Source of the DNA: Bolinopsis microptera
Taxonomy: Eukaryota; Ctenophora; Tentaculata; Lobata; Bolinopsidae
Direction of reading: 5' to 3'
Length of the DNA: 64,000 nucleotides
Assembly: GCF_026151205.1 (NCBI RefSeq)
Contig: NC_087079.1
Location: 7,040,169 to 7,104,168 of the forward strand
Position numbers and translations under genes: made by a program. The notes beneath the pieces are model-generated. The model was not told the origin of the DNA. It saw nothing but the letters and a program-made list of their open reading frames with translations, and made no database searches. Of the stretch, positions 21,907 through 33,983 are shown one piece after another (the first letter of the stretch is position 1; each line of letters opens with the position of its first letter).

Positions 21907-23763
21907 GCGACTGTGCCTGAAATTTTGATAAAACGTCTCCAGACACATTATCTGATATGATAACAACTGATAAATTGTTTCCGAGCAACATTGATATTAG
22001 ATTATCATCATGTAATATCATGATTTTCATTCGTGGTTTATTCAATCTATTAAATTGGGTAGAAATTGCCAGTTATAATTTAGGCTCAAGCCTCTAATTC
22101 CAGAGAAGTTGATGAAGTAGTCATTTAGTATGATTATTGTTTGCTTTAATTTATTGTACATAATTGACTTGAAATTGACTATATTAGCCTAAATGGCTCC
22201 ATAAGCATTCTGTTTACCAGAAACAAGCTTTAAAACGAACTAGGAAAGAGCCTTAAGTCAGTGTACCAAAGTTTAAGTTTATTTCTCAATTCAAGCCCGA
22301 TTGAGTTCTGTTTGATATAAATTGATGATCAACATTCATTCGAGAAATATTTCAAAATAAACAATAATGATGTTCATTTTTTACGACTGAAGGTTCATTA
22401 TTGCATTTTTCTCTAAGAAATCCATCATAGTAAGTGATATCATAATTCACAGACGGATTCTTCAGCTGACAGCTCGTGTCACGTGTAAATCATATGATCT
22501 TAAGTAAAGTTCAAGTATCATAGCGTAAGTCCACCTGGAGCATGATGATAAGGGTCTAAATCCAGGTCACTTCAACTATGTTCTTGAAATTGCCTCTTCT
22601 TACTCAGTTGATAAATGTACGGTCTACAGAGTCTACTTTACTGGCTTCAAAAGAGCCCAAACTCTGTGCTCCACAAGGGACAGTTTACCTCATCTACTGT
22701 CATAACAGTATAATGTACTAATATATAACATGTATATTTGCAGACTCCTTCAATATTGAGCTGCCTGATAAGAGGTTTTGAAATATGCACATATAACCTA
22801 GCAGTGTGGTTGTGTGACCACGAATGAGCAAATACCCGGCGTTTCTAAGCTACCTGGGGAGGGAGCTTTTTGTTGTTGCATTATTTGGCACCATTCCCAC
22901 ACTTTTGGTAGTGAGGTCCTATGCGACATTGATCTGTAGCTTTAACAAGGTCAACAGTTAACACCTGCCTACGCCCTACATTAACACATCCGGTCTTGTG
23001 ATGACATGTCACAACACAGTTACCATTAATAGAATCAATCGGTGTACTCAAGTACTCAAAGTTCAATTCAGACCAATAAGTCGGCACTTACCTTACTGTA
23101 CATGTATCATGTGACTACATCCCTGGTCATTGATTGCAGGAATATTAGCTTGAGATTCATAGATATTTTACATCTGTAACTATAGTAACTAAGTATCTGT
23201 AACTAGAGTAACTGAGCAGATTAAATTAAATATTAGAAATATTCCGAAGATATTATTCTATTCCGTTGTTTTACAGTTTGTAGAGGAATGTTACTGTATC
23301 ACACATGAATCAGTGTGCGAGAGTATGTAAACAACTCATTTGTAAAGTTAATACTATGCTGTAACTATGCTGTAATTTAGTTATTTAAGTAACTTATTTA
23401 AGTAGCTTATCGAATAAAGAACTGCTGTTGTTAATTTCTTACAGTTATGATACGTTATGTTGACATAACCTGTTCGGATAACTCCCCCTCACATTTCTAT
23501 AAGCTGAGCGTTGTAAGAATCTCTGTTCGGCTAGCAAAGTAGCTGACATTATGCTATTATGCTATAATATGTACTATGTAAGCGCTGCTCTGCCAGCTGA
23601 ACAAAGGATAGAAAATCTGCTTTTCATTTTTCAGTTTCAATTGGTTATATCGTTGGTGATCCAATTTGCTCCCCGTATGGTCATGCTTTCATGTTTTTAT
23701 ACTGTCAGTGATGATAGATATTTGGTTTTTGCTATCTTGAAAGTTTTAATGTAAATTGCGCGT
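21907..23763. other. Spacer, duplicated 3' flank, no gene
   Basis: The 22185-22262 stretch matches 16679-16765 (3' flank of helicase A). A conspicuous phrase near 22835-22870 (TTTCTAAGCTACCTGGGGAG) looks like repeat debris, but I cannot assign it. Short open frames near 22881-23087 and 23551-23754 are not recognised. Confidence 0.55.
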
Positions 23764-24345
23764 TATAATTGTCACTGAATTTCTGTTTATTGCCAAGTTA
23801 GATTTTGGCATGAAACCATAGTATAGCCTCACAACAAATGTTGCACCCCGTGAATCTGTGTGCGTCAGCTGAGCATGCAAATAACTGATAAGGAAACTTG
23901 ATGATGCTGAATAATGTAATAACGTTGTGTATAACTGCATAATAACGAGTCATAGCGTGATGCAATTACGAATAATATGATGAATATTATCAGTCAAGTA
24001 TGTGTATGGGTTACCTGAGCATGTAAACTGTAAAGTGTAAACAACTTATTAGAAAACATAATAACGTGATGTAATTACGAATAATATAATGAATACATAA
24101 CAAAGTTATGTTTAACGAACGTTAATTGAGACGCTTAAAGTATTGTTGTTCATTTCTTATTATTTCATGTTAAGGTTATTTGACCTTATAAGATGATGTA
24201 TGCTGCCATAACATTCCAAGGTTAACTTCGTAACACAATACTGTAAGCTTTGTCTACATTCCCGTTTGGCTGGCAGAAGCGCTGGTAGTGTGCAGCGCGG
24301 CTCTTCTACAAAGCACAGCACAGATCACTTTGGTAGTATTCGAGT
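23764..24345. repeat. Duplicated 5'-flank block, copy 2 (upstream of helicase E)
   Basis: Near-identical partner of 12289-12855, with a few indels. Its position upstream of helicase E mirrors that of copy 1 upstream of helicase A. Confidence 0.85.
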
Positions 24346-24684
24346 ATACCGTATACGTTACTTACCTGTATTTGTTGCTTCGTATCAGTATTTGTTGCAT
24401 GTTGTATTGTCATGTAAATATCTACATTAATCGGGACCCCTTTTACTAATCTATGTAAGTTTGTATAATAAATAATTTATATTGTGTTCCCATGTCTTGA
24501 ACATTATTCTCTTTTATCCGTATTTACTACTTTGTGATTTGATTATATAAATTTTGCAAAAATTCTATCGTCTCAAATTACATCTTTACATACATAAATA
24601 ATAAATATAAAACAAGTTGAATATTATCATCTTACGACTCCTTCTAGACTATCTATTCTCCGTCCTTTTTATTTCAGCTTTTGT

Positions 24685-24811
24685 ATACCTTACTCGGGAA
24701 TATTATGACTGGGATAAAGTGGTGGGTTTTGGAAAATTCCGCCATATTTTTCCCGGTCATTAATTTTCCCAGTCATAAATTAACCCGCTATAATATTCCC
24801 GAGTAAGGTAT
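24685..24811. mobile_element. 127-bp MITE-like hairpin element
   Basis: The arms 24685-24706 and 24790-24811 are perfect 22-base inverted repeats (starting ATACCTTACTCGGGAATATT). Inside them GACTGGGA and TCCCAGTC form a further inverted pair. TA at both outer ends would fit a Tc1/mariner-type TA target duplication. There is no coding capacity. Confidence 0.75.
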
Positions 24812-25158
24812 GTGCCTTAATCGATGTATTTTCTTTCGCTGGATTGTGCCACTTCTCGTAATGGTTGATAGACATAACTAATGCCAAAATGTCTCTTATT
24901 TTACAAAGTATTGTACTTAGTTTATATTTGGCGAATCAGTGCTGTTCCGTGAACCCTTCCGCTTTGTCAAACTCTTCTTTGTTGCAGGACATTTCCGATA
25001 GTCGCCGGTTCATCTTTTGGGAGCTGGTTTGTGACTACAAAAGTCACGTGATCAAACAGCATACAATAGTTATACTATGTAAATGTCACGAATTATTAAC
25101 CGATTAATAACCAACCAACTTACAGGTAGTTATATAAAACTATAGGCGTCGAGTAAAT
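24812..25158. other. Upstream region of helicase E
   Basis: Contains a TCACGTGA E-box near 25043 and the conserved leader ACTATAG|GCGTCGAGT just before the ATG at 25159. An open frame at 24865-25107 starts with a hydrophobic stretch but is not recognised. Confidence 0.45.
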
Positions 25159-25866
25159 ATGTCAAATCGTTATGGAGAAAAAGACAGAATTCCTCCAGAA
25201 GAGACGTTGCCGGTACCACAATCATCGAGATCATCGAGAAAATCGTCAAGAAAATACCAAAGATGTGAACAATGCGATCAAAAAGGTCATTCTCTTGACG
25301 AATGTTTGTTGGTAGTTAAAACAATGAACAGCTACGAAACCGACCGAAGCAAAGCGAAGATAAATTTTGAACTCCATAAATTCGTGCGTGTGCCAGTCAC
25401 AACGCTAAGTCCTATGTGCGAAGACTGCAAGACTCGTCAAACTCAACAAAAAATGGACGGGATTGGAGCGGCAGAAATTTATGGTGAACGTAAAGAATGC
25501 TCATGTTTCAAACTGGTAAAAGTTTTACCCAAAACCGAGCCAATTAAAGAATTCGGCGAACTCAATCTCGATAAACAGGTGCAATTAAACATTGTCGGTA
25601 AGACTCAGTGTGGCTTCAAAGTGCCCACCCCGATCCAACGATATGCCTTACCCATTATTATCGAAGGATTTGATGTAATGGGCTGTGCTCAAACAGGAAC
25701 CGGAAAGACTGCAGCATACCTTATTCCAATGATAAAGTTTGTAAAAGACAAAGGCTTCAAAAAGAAAAGGGTAGGATGGGATGAACCTCAGAAGCCAGAA
25801 GTTCTGATAATCGCTCCTACTCGTGAATTAGCCCAACAGATTCACGCTGATGCAATAAAGCTCCGT
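25159..25866 (+). CDS. Vasa/PL10-like DEAD-box helicase, copy E (cut by assembly gap)
   Basis: Intact 5' end of a helicase related to copy A. A zinc knuckle CEQCDQKGHSLDEC lies near residues 35-50, a second Cys cluster (CEDC ... CSC) follows, then the Q motif region ending VPTPIQ, Walker A AQTGTGKT and APTREL. The frame is open into the N run, where the remaining two-thirds of the gene would lie. It is well diverged from copy A in the N-terminus but nearly identical over the core, so it is an older paralogue under constraint or one homogenised by conversion. After the gap only satellite is present, so the 3' part is missing from the assembly or the contig end is misplaced. Confidence 0.88.
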
Positions 25867-25966
25867 NNNNNNNNNNNNNNNNNNNNNNNNNNNNNNNNNN
25901 NNNNNNNNNNNNNNNNNNNNNNNNNNNNNNNNNNNNNNNNNNNNNNNNNNNNNNNNNNNNNNNNNN
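25867..25966. other. Assembly gap, 100 N
   Basis: Exactly 100 undetermined bases joining a helicase coding sequence to a satellite array. Confidence 0.99.
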
Positions 25967-26503
25967 GTGATACCCTAGTGTCTAGGTATTAGTGTACCCT
26001 AGTATCTAGGTATTAGTGTACCCTAGTATCTAGGTATTAGTGTACCCTAGTATCTAGGTATTAGTGTACCCTAGTATCTAGGTATTAGTGTACCCTAGTA
26101 TCTAGGTATTAGTGTACCCTAGTATCTAGGTATTAGTGTACCCTAGTATCTAGGTATTAGTGTACCCTAGTATCTAGGTATTAGTGTACCCTAGTATCTA
26201 GGTATTAGTGTACCCTAGTATCTAGGTATTAGTGTACCCTAGTATCTAGGTATTAGTGTACCCTAGTATCTAGGTATTAGTGTACCCTAGTATCTAGGTA
26301 TTAGTGTACCCTAGTATCTAGGTATTAAGGTATTAGTGTACCCTAGTATCTAGGTATTAGTGTACCCTAGTATCTAGGTATTGGTGTACCCTAGTATCTA
26401 GGTATTAGTGTACCCTAGTATCTAGGTATTAGTGTACCCTAGTATCTAGGTATTAGTGTACCCTAGTATCTAGGTATTAGTGTACCCTAGTATCTAGGTA
26501 TTG
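25967..26503. repeat. 24-bp satellite array, copy 2
   Basis: About 22 copies of the same 24-base unit found at 6036-6655, in the same orientation, with one irregular insertion near 26325-26335. The array starts directly at the gap, so its real length is unknown. Confidence 0.95.
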
Positions 26504-28368
26504 TTACTGTGATTTAGTAGTGTTAAGTTATTATCGAGTATAGAACTACCAAAGTGGAACAGTGGTAGAAGTAACTGCACTGTTTTGCACGGTTATTGAT
26601 AACACTTGTCATCACTAGGTTTTTAAAACTGTGGAGTTGACAGATCACACGCTCAGTGCACACTTTACCGCACTTAACACACTTTAAACTGGTCTACTTT
26701 TCACGGGGTAACGATTCTGCAAAATTTGTAGTTTTCCCATTTATTGCGACAATGAAAAGGCTCCTATGATCAGGATGAATTTTTCCTCAGAATCATTACA
26801 ACAATTCGCGGGGCTTTTATGTATCTACGTTATTGAAGTTATGTATACCATGATGTATACATGAATTGTGGAATAGCGATGATTATATTAGAATCTGAAT
26901 CTTATCGCGCGTGAAAAAATATCCGACCTTCAAAAATAAATTAAAAATAAAGCTACTGTCATTTAACCTTTTAAATTATTCTTACTGCAGAGTTAGATTG
27001 GTGCCACTATCTTTCTATTTAAGCACGAATTTAAAATATCATTCTAAATTTAAACTCCTCAAACTATTCGCCCTACTGGATTACACGTGGTCCTTAATTC
27101 AATAATTAAATAATTAAATAATGGATATTATGCCTCATTCTCACAGGATACCTGACGACACTTACGTTATTAAAATATTACTGAATTATATATTACTGAA
27201 TCTTGTAAACCTTACGCCAACCTTGGACTGTATATTTATAACTTTCTTGCCTGCCCTATCAAACGATCTCTGCTGGTCAATGTAGATTAATAATTCATGT
27301 AGATTAATAGTTTAGGTACATTAATAGTTTATGTATGCAAATAACTAATTTTGGAACCATATTCTGGATCAACCACCGCGTCTGGTATGACCACCTTGAC
27401 ATTAAGGCCACCGACCATGGTTCATATATTGGTAACCATGTATGGTAATTTTATATGACAGTCTCTATAAAAACACTTAATACTCTCAAACTTTATAATA
27501 AAAACCACCACGCGCATAACACAATCTCGCTTTATATCCATCATGATTTCTCACTTTAAAAACCACGGACACCGGTCACCTTCCGTGAATAAAACTAACC
27601 AGCGGCCATCCACCCTGACCACGCTCTAAGTTTTAATACACTCTGTATCTTGCTTCATAATGACTCGTCCAGTGCGAGAGTGCATGATTACCGTTCTCAT
27701 TACAGTGCATTTTATTATGAGATTATTTTCTTTTTCTTCTCTCCAGACTTGTTATGAGTTATTATGATTTAACCTCACATTTTGAATATTTTCTCATTCT
27801 TTGAATATTTTACGAATTGTTGAGTTTTTTTTGTTGTTGTTAAGGCGACTGTCATCAAATATCTCTGTTGAATTTACACCTTTGCATATTTTGTATCGCT
27901 CTTACTGTTACTGTTAGTAATTAGTAAAGAATTGACGTGGTTCAAAACAGGCTGTAAAACATCTGATGAGGAAACCAGTCGACATTAGGCAGATTAACAC
28001 GCTCTCGGACATTTTTGAGAGCGTTGAAATTCCTTACGTTCCGAACATTACGGGGTAAATAAATCAGAAAAACTATTCCGGATAAATATATAAATTATGT
28101 ATTTCTAATCTGCATATAAATAATGACGTCACTGTTATGTAATCACGTTACTGTACGTGTTATGAGAACGTTTTTTACATTTAATATCCATTGATACCTC
28201 ACAAGATTCACGCTTCAAGTATTGATATAAAACGGAATGTTGTCAGATGAAAACTTCCTTATTTGATATAATGGCGTTCTAAATTTCTACACTAAACCAA
28301 CGAAAAAATTGTTCATCTAATCTCAAAAATTGTGTTTGTAAACCCTATCTTAACCACCCTAATTTCAG
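26504..28368. other. Intronic stretch before catenin exon 2, no gene seen
   Basis: AT-rich sequence lacking recognisable coding segments. It ends in the acceptor CCTAATTTCAG. Confidence 0.55.
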
Positions 28369-28454
28369 TGATTCGCCACCTCCCTCGCCCCCGCCTCCCC
28401 TTTCTGATGATCAGATAAAGATGGAAACTGTCAGTAACGACACTGGCCTCCCTA
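28369..28454 (+). CDS. ctnnd: Catenin exon 2
   Basis: 86 bases between AATTTCAG and the donor CTA|GTAAGT. In the frame set by exon 1 it reads DSPPPSPPPPLSDDQIKMET and on to ..NDTGLP. It takes one base to complete the codon left by exon 1 and leaves one base for exon 3. The proline-rich content suggests a flexible linker that could bind SH3 or WW domains. Confidence 0.7.
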
Positions 28455-29144
28455 GTAAGTTAGGATTTACATTTTACATGATAATTCATAGATCAGTATA
28501 GTTTCTGATTCATTGTTAAACTGAAGGTGTTGTTTAAAGGGTCATACATAATAGCGGATTTCGTGGATATCCAGTTTTACCCAAGTAAGGCATAATTGTT
28601 ATTTAATCCCAACAAACCGACCACCTACAATCTATATGCGACATGTATTATAGTGAACTAAACTTTTAGACAATTAATTAATTAGTTAATTAACAAGAAT
28701 TGCGCCCGTTGTTTCGTTTTGGCGGACGCTAGATTTCCATTCACTATAACTATAAATATAATCCAATCAGCTCACTTCATAATAATAATATTGATACACA
28801 TCAGTACACTATACTACGCATGCCACCTACATAAATTGGGCATATTACCTAATACTATATAGTATATACTACATATTATACATTAAAATACAGTCGCGCC
28901 GCGCATTCATTGACAGGCTAGCTGTATACATCATATCTCCGCAAGCAATACTCGCGCGCTGCACTGCACGCTAGTTGACATGGTTACTAACGGAAGTACG
29001 TACCGACGACATATTTTAACCCACCTACAACGTTCTCCAAAATCCACGTTTTTCTGCAAAAACGTCCATTCGTAACCTTTCACTATTGCCTTTTTATAAA
29101 TAAAAAGGGTGAACGGAAAAAATTAATCGATATTTCCTCCTCAG
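28455..29144 (+). other. Catenin intron 2
   Basis: GTAAGT...CCTCAG intron of 690 bases; nothing else recognised apart from ATTAATTAATTAGTTAATTA-type AT repeats near 28670. Confidence 0.65.
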
Positions 29145-29439
29145 GTTCCCAACCTCCCAGCTACTCCTCTTCCTCCAACACACCAGACCTCGACTTTTAC
29201 CCAACTAAATACATCGACCAGACCTCCCCTCCACCAGTTCTTCATCCTCGATCACGTGACATTAACGGATCACGTGACATTAACGGATCACGTGACTTAG
29301 CAGGATCTCGTGAATTTAAAGGATCCCACGATTTTAAAGGATCGCGCGACTTCAATTTGAGGCCTTCAGCTTTCACTAAATTCTCGAGGGGAGATCCTAA
29401 TGGGGACCACCATGACCCAGTCTTCGCTCCGTATCAGCA
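29145..29439 (+). CDS. ctnnd: Catenin exon 3 (SRD repeats)
   Basis: 295 bases between CCTCCTCAG and the donor GCA|GTGAGT, phase 1 in and phase 2 out. It encodes a Ser/Pro/Tyr-rich stretch (SQPPSYSSSSNTPDLDFYP), then a run of short repeats of the form SRDINGSRDINGSRDLAG, decaying to SREFKGSHDFKGSRDFN, and ends ..DPVFAPYQ. The region before the Arm domain in p120-family proteins is similarly disordered and phosphorylatable. The repeats are encoded by TCACGTGAC-type DNA. Confidence 0.75.
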
Positions 29440-29808
29440 GTGAGTTATGAGTTCTTGTTGTTGTTTAAAATCTTTTCCTTTACGGTTGTTATTCGAGAAG
29501 CATCAGGATGTTGCCAATAGATTGTTTAGAATGCCGTGGAAATCATTCATTCTCCAGTACTGATTACGATAGCTATAATACTCGTCTGCAATTTCGATAC
29601 TCTTATTTTTGGCTGTGCCATTCGTAGCACGATCTCAGTAATATTTCGCAATGCATATCAGGTAACCATAGTAACTGTACATCAGGTGTGAACTAATATA
29701 TTTTCAATATATCTCCTATTTAACTGATTTCTTGACGATGATATCCTATAATTGTTAATTGTATTGAAATGTTTTATTAGTTTTACTTTAATGTTTTTCT
29801 TTTTTCAG
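29440..29808 (+). other. Catenin intron 3
   Basis: GTGAGT...TTTTTTCAG, 369 bases, with no other feature seen. Confidence 0.7.
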
Positions 29809-30059
29809 ATTACCCATCGCCGAGAACGGGTCCCTCAACAGTCTATCACGTGACCAGCTAAACAGCCTGTCACGTGACCACCCCAACATAAACTCGCTAT
29901 CACGTGATCACATGAACAGCTTATCACGTGACCCCCGAGACCGGGTGCTCTCAGACGGTGCTATAATGAAGCAGGGCCTCCTCCACTCGGCCAGTCTCCC
30001 CCGGAACCAGTTGGGTGGGTCACAGATCAGTGGTCTCGTCTCACCGCCTCCTTACAACG
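29809..30059 (+). CDS. ctnnd: Catenin exon 4 (NSLSRD repeats)
   Basis: 251 bases between TTTTTTCAG and the donor ACG|GTAAGT, phase 2 in and phase 1 out. It encodes LPIAENG followed by four repeats of the form NSLSRD, then a segment with GAIMKQGLLHSASLPRNQLG and ..VSPPPYN. SASLPRN resembles a basophilic-kinase or 14-3-3 type site (inference). Its phase-1 end matches the Arm exon at 52121 (also phase 1), so exon 4 could splice straight to the Arm domain. Entry into the exon region at 47265 would instead hit an early stop. Confidence 0.75.
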
Positions 30060-33000
30060 GTAAGTGGGGTTTTGGTTAAAGTCTTGTAGAGGGAAGGTGA
30101 TAGTGGTAGATCATATCATGTACCCTGCTGAGGCTTGGGTTGTGGTAGATCATATCTTGATTTTATTACCATTAGGAACCCATTGTTATTAGCGATAATT
30201 AAAGTTCATTGTCCTTCTTGATCAATGGACATTGGACAACAAACATATGACATATCATATGAATTTTATCTACTGGCAAGGGGCTAAGAATTTGATGGGT
30301 TATGGGAGCGCCAATAATTAATTAATAATTCGGGGGTTTTAAGAATGTGCCCCCAGACGAACCATTAGCCTGACGTCACTTAAAGAATGCAGTACTTAAA
30401 GTGGGACTGTAAAGAGAGAGATAGACCGGTAGCCCCATTAGCATGGTTGATATTAATAATTACTGGAGCTAAATTGGACATGCAAGGTGGTAAATTGCTT
30501 GTAAATTGATAAATATTATTGTGCAGTATAAGATCTCGCACCTTGATGTGTAGTGCTGAGCTTGTATAGCGCCCTTTGTGTAATAGTTTCCGGTCCTCAA
30601 TGTTACGGCTTCTATTTTGTCGCTAAAAACATCGCGACCTAAAAATGCCACCTACCTGACACCTGTTGCGGTCTAACTGCATTTCAATTTGTTTGGACAT
30701 CTCCTGACAGTGATTGCTTGGATGATTTCTTTTTGCCACCCGTCCATCTTACTATTCTCAGCTTTACTATTGACTCAGAAAAGCAATTCAATTTGCTCTG
30801 AACATATGAGCTCGATCAGTGAACCGATGTATATTGCATGACTACATGCACTGTTATTTTATCACGTGACACAGCGTACAGATCACGTGATATGCTCAAT
30901 ACAGCTGCTGAGTCCGCTCCACCCTTTGCTTACTGTGTTTCGGTTGTTTTCTGCTGGTGCTTGATAACCGCACTTCTACGACAAGTAGCCTGTTGTATTG
31001 TAGGATGAACTGTAGAGTACTTCAGTTTAGGTTTAGGGGGGTTGTATGTTAATCGCTGCGAACTGTTAATGCAGTGATTGATACATATTAATTGATATCT
31101 GATATTGATCTAGATTTTGATATTGTTATCTGATATGTATATTGATATCTGATATCTGATATCAATATCGCTTGATACATTCGCTTAAAGAACAAGGTCG
31201 TTTCAAGGAGTGCTAATTGTGTTTATTTCCATATTACACAAATATGGTTCAAAGCTTCATTGTTGGTATGAAAATTACCGATATTTAACCTTACTGACAG
31301 CATTTTACAGTATGATTGAAATTTTTTAAATCGCATTTTGAGTTTCACAAGATCAAAATCGCGATACTGATTTATTCTTGATAAATGCTCACTATTTTGA
31401 TCGACAAGTGATCATTCTTGAATCTATGCTTGTTATCGCTTGTACTGTACTCCTAAAACAGCATCTTTATTGTCAAGTCGATATTTTCTGCGTGAGAATT
31501 TTTATTTCGTTGAATTAAACTCTTTTTAAGAGCTGTGTTACTGAAGCACGATACTTTTAACCATTCTTAGCCACATAATATTACTCTAGAATTTCTAGAG
31601 TTATTCTCGTTTGTTCGAGTTGGTTAAATCATACGAACATTATTAATGCAACGACATTGTTCTTTACAGCCATCCCCAGCAATCATCTCAACAACATTGT
31701 CCTATCCTTGCGATCTTTCATTTCTACCCCAGTCCTTCATCTCTACCCACGTGGATTAAAACGCAAATTGGCTTATGAATTATTAATTTTTTCCTATTAT
31801 TCATATAAATTAATAATTATGAAGGTGAAATGAAGTCTCCACGTTTAGTTTGAGATGGCCGGTTTAATCATTGCCCTGCACATGTTCCTATAAGGCCCAT
31901 GTCTTATGAGACACATGGCAGATGTTAAACAGCGGTAATGAATTGAACCTCATTACAATAATGGACATAATTAGAGTCAGCCTCAATCCACCATGCTAAA
32001 TAGCGGTAATTAGCGGTAATTAGCGGTAATTGGAAACCACAAAGAACCTTATCGTCCCTAAACACCCCCATTAGGAATGTTTATACCAATTTCACTGTCT
32101 TGGAGCCTAATCAAGTACCTTAAATTTAGTAATCAGTGAGCTGAATCGCCATTGGGGATCAGATCTTCGAATTTAATCCCGTCAATTAATTCTTGTGAAG
32201 CCTATCATACGCTTACTTTAAGAAGCTGGACTGTAGTGAGTAGAATAATTTACGGCTGATGAAATATAATTATCATGGAGCCTTAATTTGTGATCTTAAT
32301 TCCAGAATTAATTTCCCTATCTTTGAGGTCTCCCAATGGTTTTAGCCGCTTAACTTCGAACCACTATGGCGGCAGTTCTTTGAAAACCTCCTCCTCCGAT
32401 TGATCCACAATCACCGCTAAAACGGTTGCCAATGATGGGACTGTGACTTTCTACAACCGGGGGCTCTCTTTTTGAGCCCTGTAATTCACCAGGTATAATC
32501 TGTAAATTTGCACCCGGGAATTACCAGCCCCCTTGCCCTGATCCCTCGTCCCCTGCGAGATAAGGAATACAATGTGCGGTTCTAATCAGACAGCGCCTCA
32601 GGTATATTATGTTTCCGGAGTGGTGTCCCCTTATGTTCCGGAGTGATGTCCCCTTGTGTTCCGGGGTCTTGTTGACTCGTTTCAGTCGGAAACTTTATTT
32701 AGGCTGACGTCTTCTCCTCAGTTAGGTTTCGCAAGATTGGCGTGTTTCTGACATACTCTTCCGGTGTGACCCTGTGTTAGTTTGTGTTTCTGTAACCTCG
32801 TTACAAACGTAGCTTTTACCTCTTATCCTGGCATATACCCATCTATAACAAATGGTTAAAGTTACCCAATTACCCATAATAATTACCGATAAACCACCAG
32901 TATCCACGTGTGCTCCACATTATAGTAACTCTATTGATAAAACCCTCCACGGTCACCACGACATGCTCGTTTCTATGGTCCCTGTAATGAAGCTGGACCC

Positions 33001-33983
33001 TGGTCGGGTCCCTAGCAGATTGTTTAGTACTGATGCTCTGCACAGTAGCCCCCTCAGAGCAGCCCCGGCCCCTCTCTCTGGAGGGGGACCGTAGTGGTGC
33101 GGTGTAGAACGTAAAAAGACCACTTAATCTGCAACATGATCCGTGTACCTGCCCTCTGTTTATAACGATCATACCCCTCCTCTCCTTCTTCTCCCCTTAC
33201 AGACTACACTACTTTCAGGAATTGTTCAGTGGAGTGTGGAGCAGTGTGCAGTGCCCAGAACCCGGGTGCAGTGTCCGGGTGTTGAGAGAGCTTTATCTCC
33301 CTTTCTGATTACCGGGAACATTTGTATTGCGTATTTTTCAGTTTGAAAAACGGTGCTGCACTAGCCCTTTAGTCTGCTTGTTCTTTCCCTGGTTCTACGT
33401 CATCAGACCCCCTATTGTGTCATTTTTCTGGGCCGTATTTTTCGACTTAAATACAATTATAAAGTTAGAGCTCTGTCCCTAACCATTAGTAGGGGAGGGA
33501 CACCACTTTGTAGCGATTGGTTGTTGAGAGGGAGAATCCCCTCATACAATATTATTGTCAAGTGTAGAGAGTTTATCCCTTACCGAGATCTCGACCCGCT
33601 GAGACCATCTCGAGATCTTTTATTTGAAACTTCTCTTCGAGCAGAGTGGGATTTCAACATTTCCCCTTATTTGGCAATGTTCAATTTGTTCTCTGCTCGG
33701 CAGGATTTATATTCGGTCCCTCGACTGCCGTGCTTTGTGGTATGCTGAAATATTCTCATTTTGACCTTTTTATTGACCTGGAGGATCGTACTGTCAAATA
33801 CCTTTCACGGAATGTTATAGATCCAGGTTAATCTCTCCGGGTGATCTGCCGTGCATTAAGATTCCATTACCATTATTAAATCTGCATTATTGATTTTACT
33901 GGCTTCCCTCTCTCTGTCTGTCAGTAGTCAATAGTGTACAGGTATTTTAAATGTTGAGCCATCATTGCTCTGTCTCCAGCCCC
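30060..33983 (+). other. Intronic region, no gene recognised
   Basis: Start of a very long intron. TAGCGGTAAT is repeated three times near 32006-32030, ATGTTCCGGAGTG-type phrases recur near 32610-32650, and two TCACGTGA sites lie near 30871-30893. Open frames around 32722-33831 show no family features. Confidence 0.5.

Larger units (their letters stand above)
3040..28368 (+). other. Large catenin intron (about 25 kb) carrying nested elements
   Basis: The donor at 3040 and acceptor TTTCAG at 28363-28368 are phase-compatible, which makes this one intron as scaffolded. It contains both N gaps, the 24-bp satellite twice, the TCC tract, the foldback element and the whole Vasa-like helicase cluster. 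The middle contig (8822-25866) has no coding link to either side, so its placement depends on the scaffolding. Confidence 0.5.
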
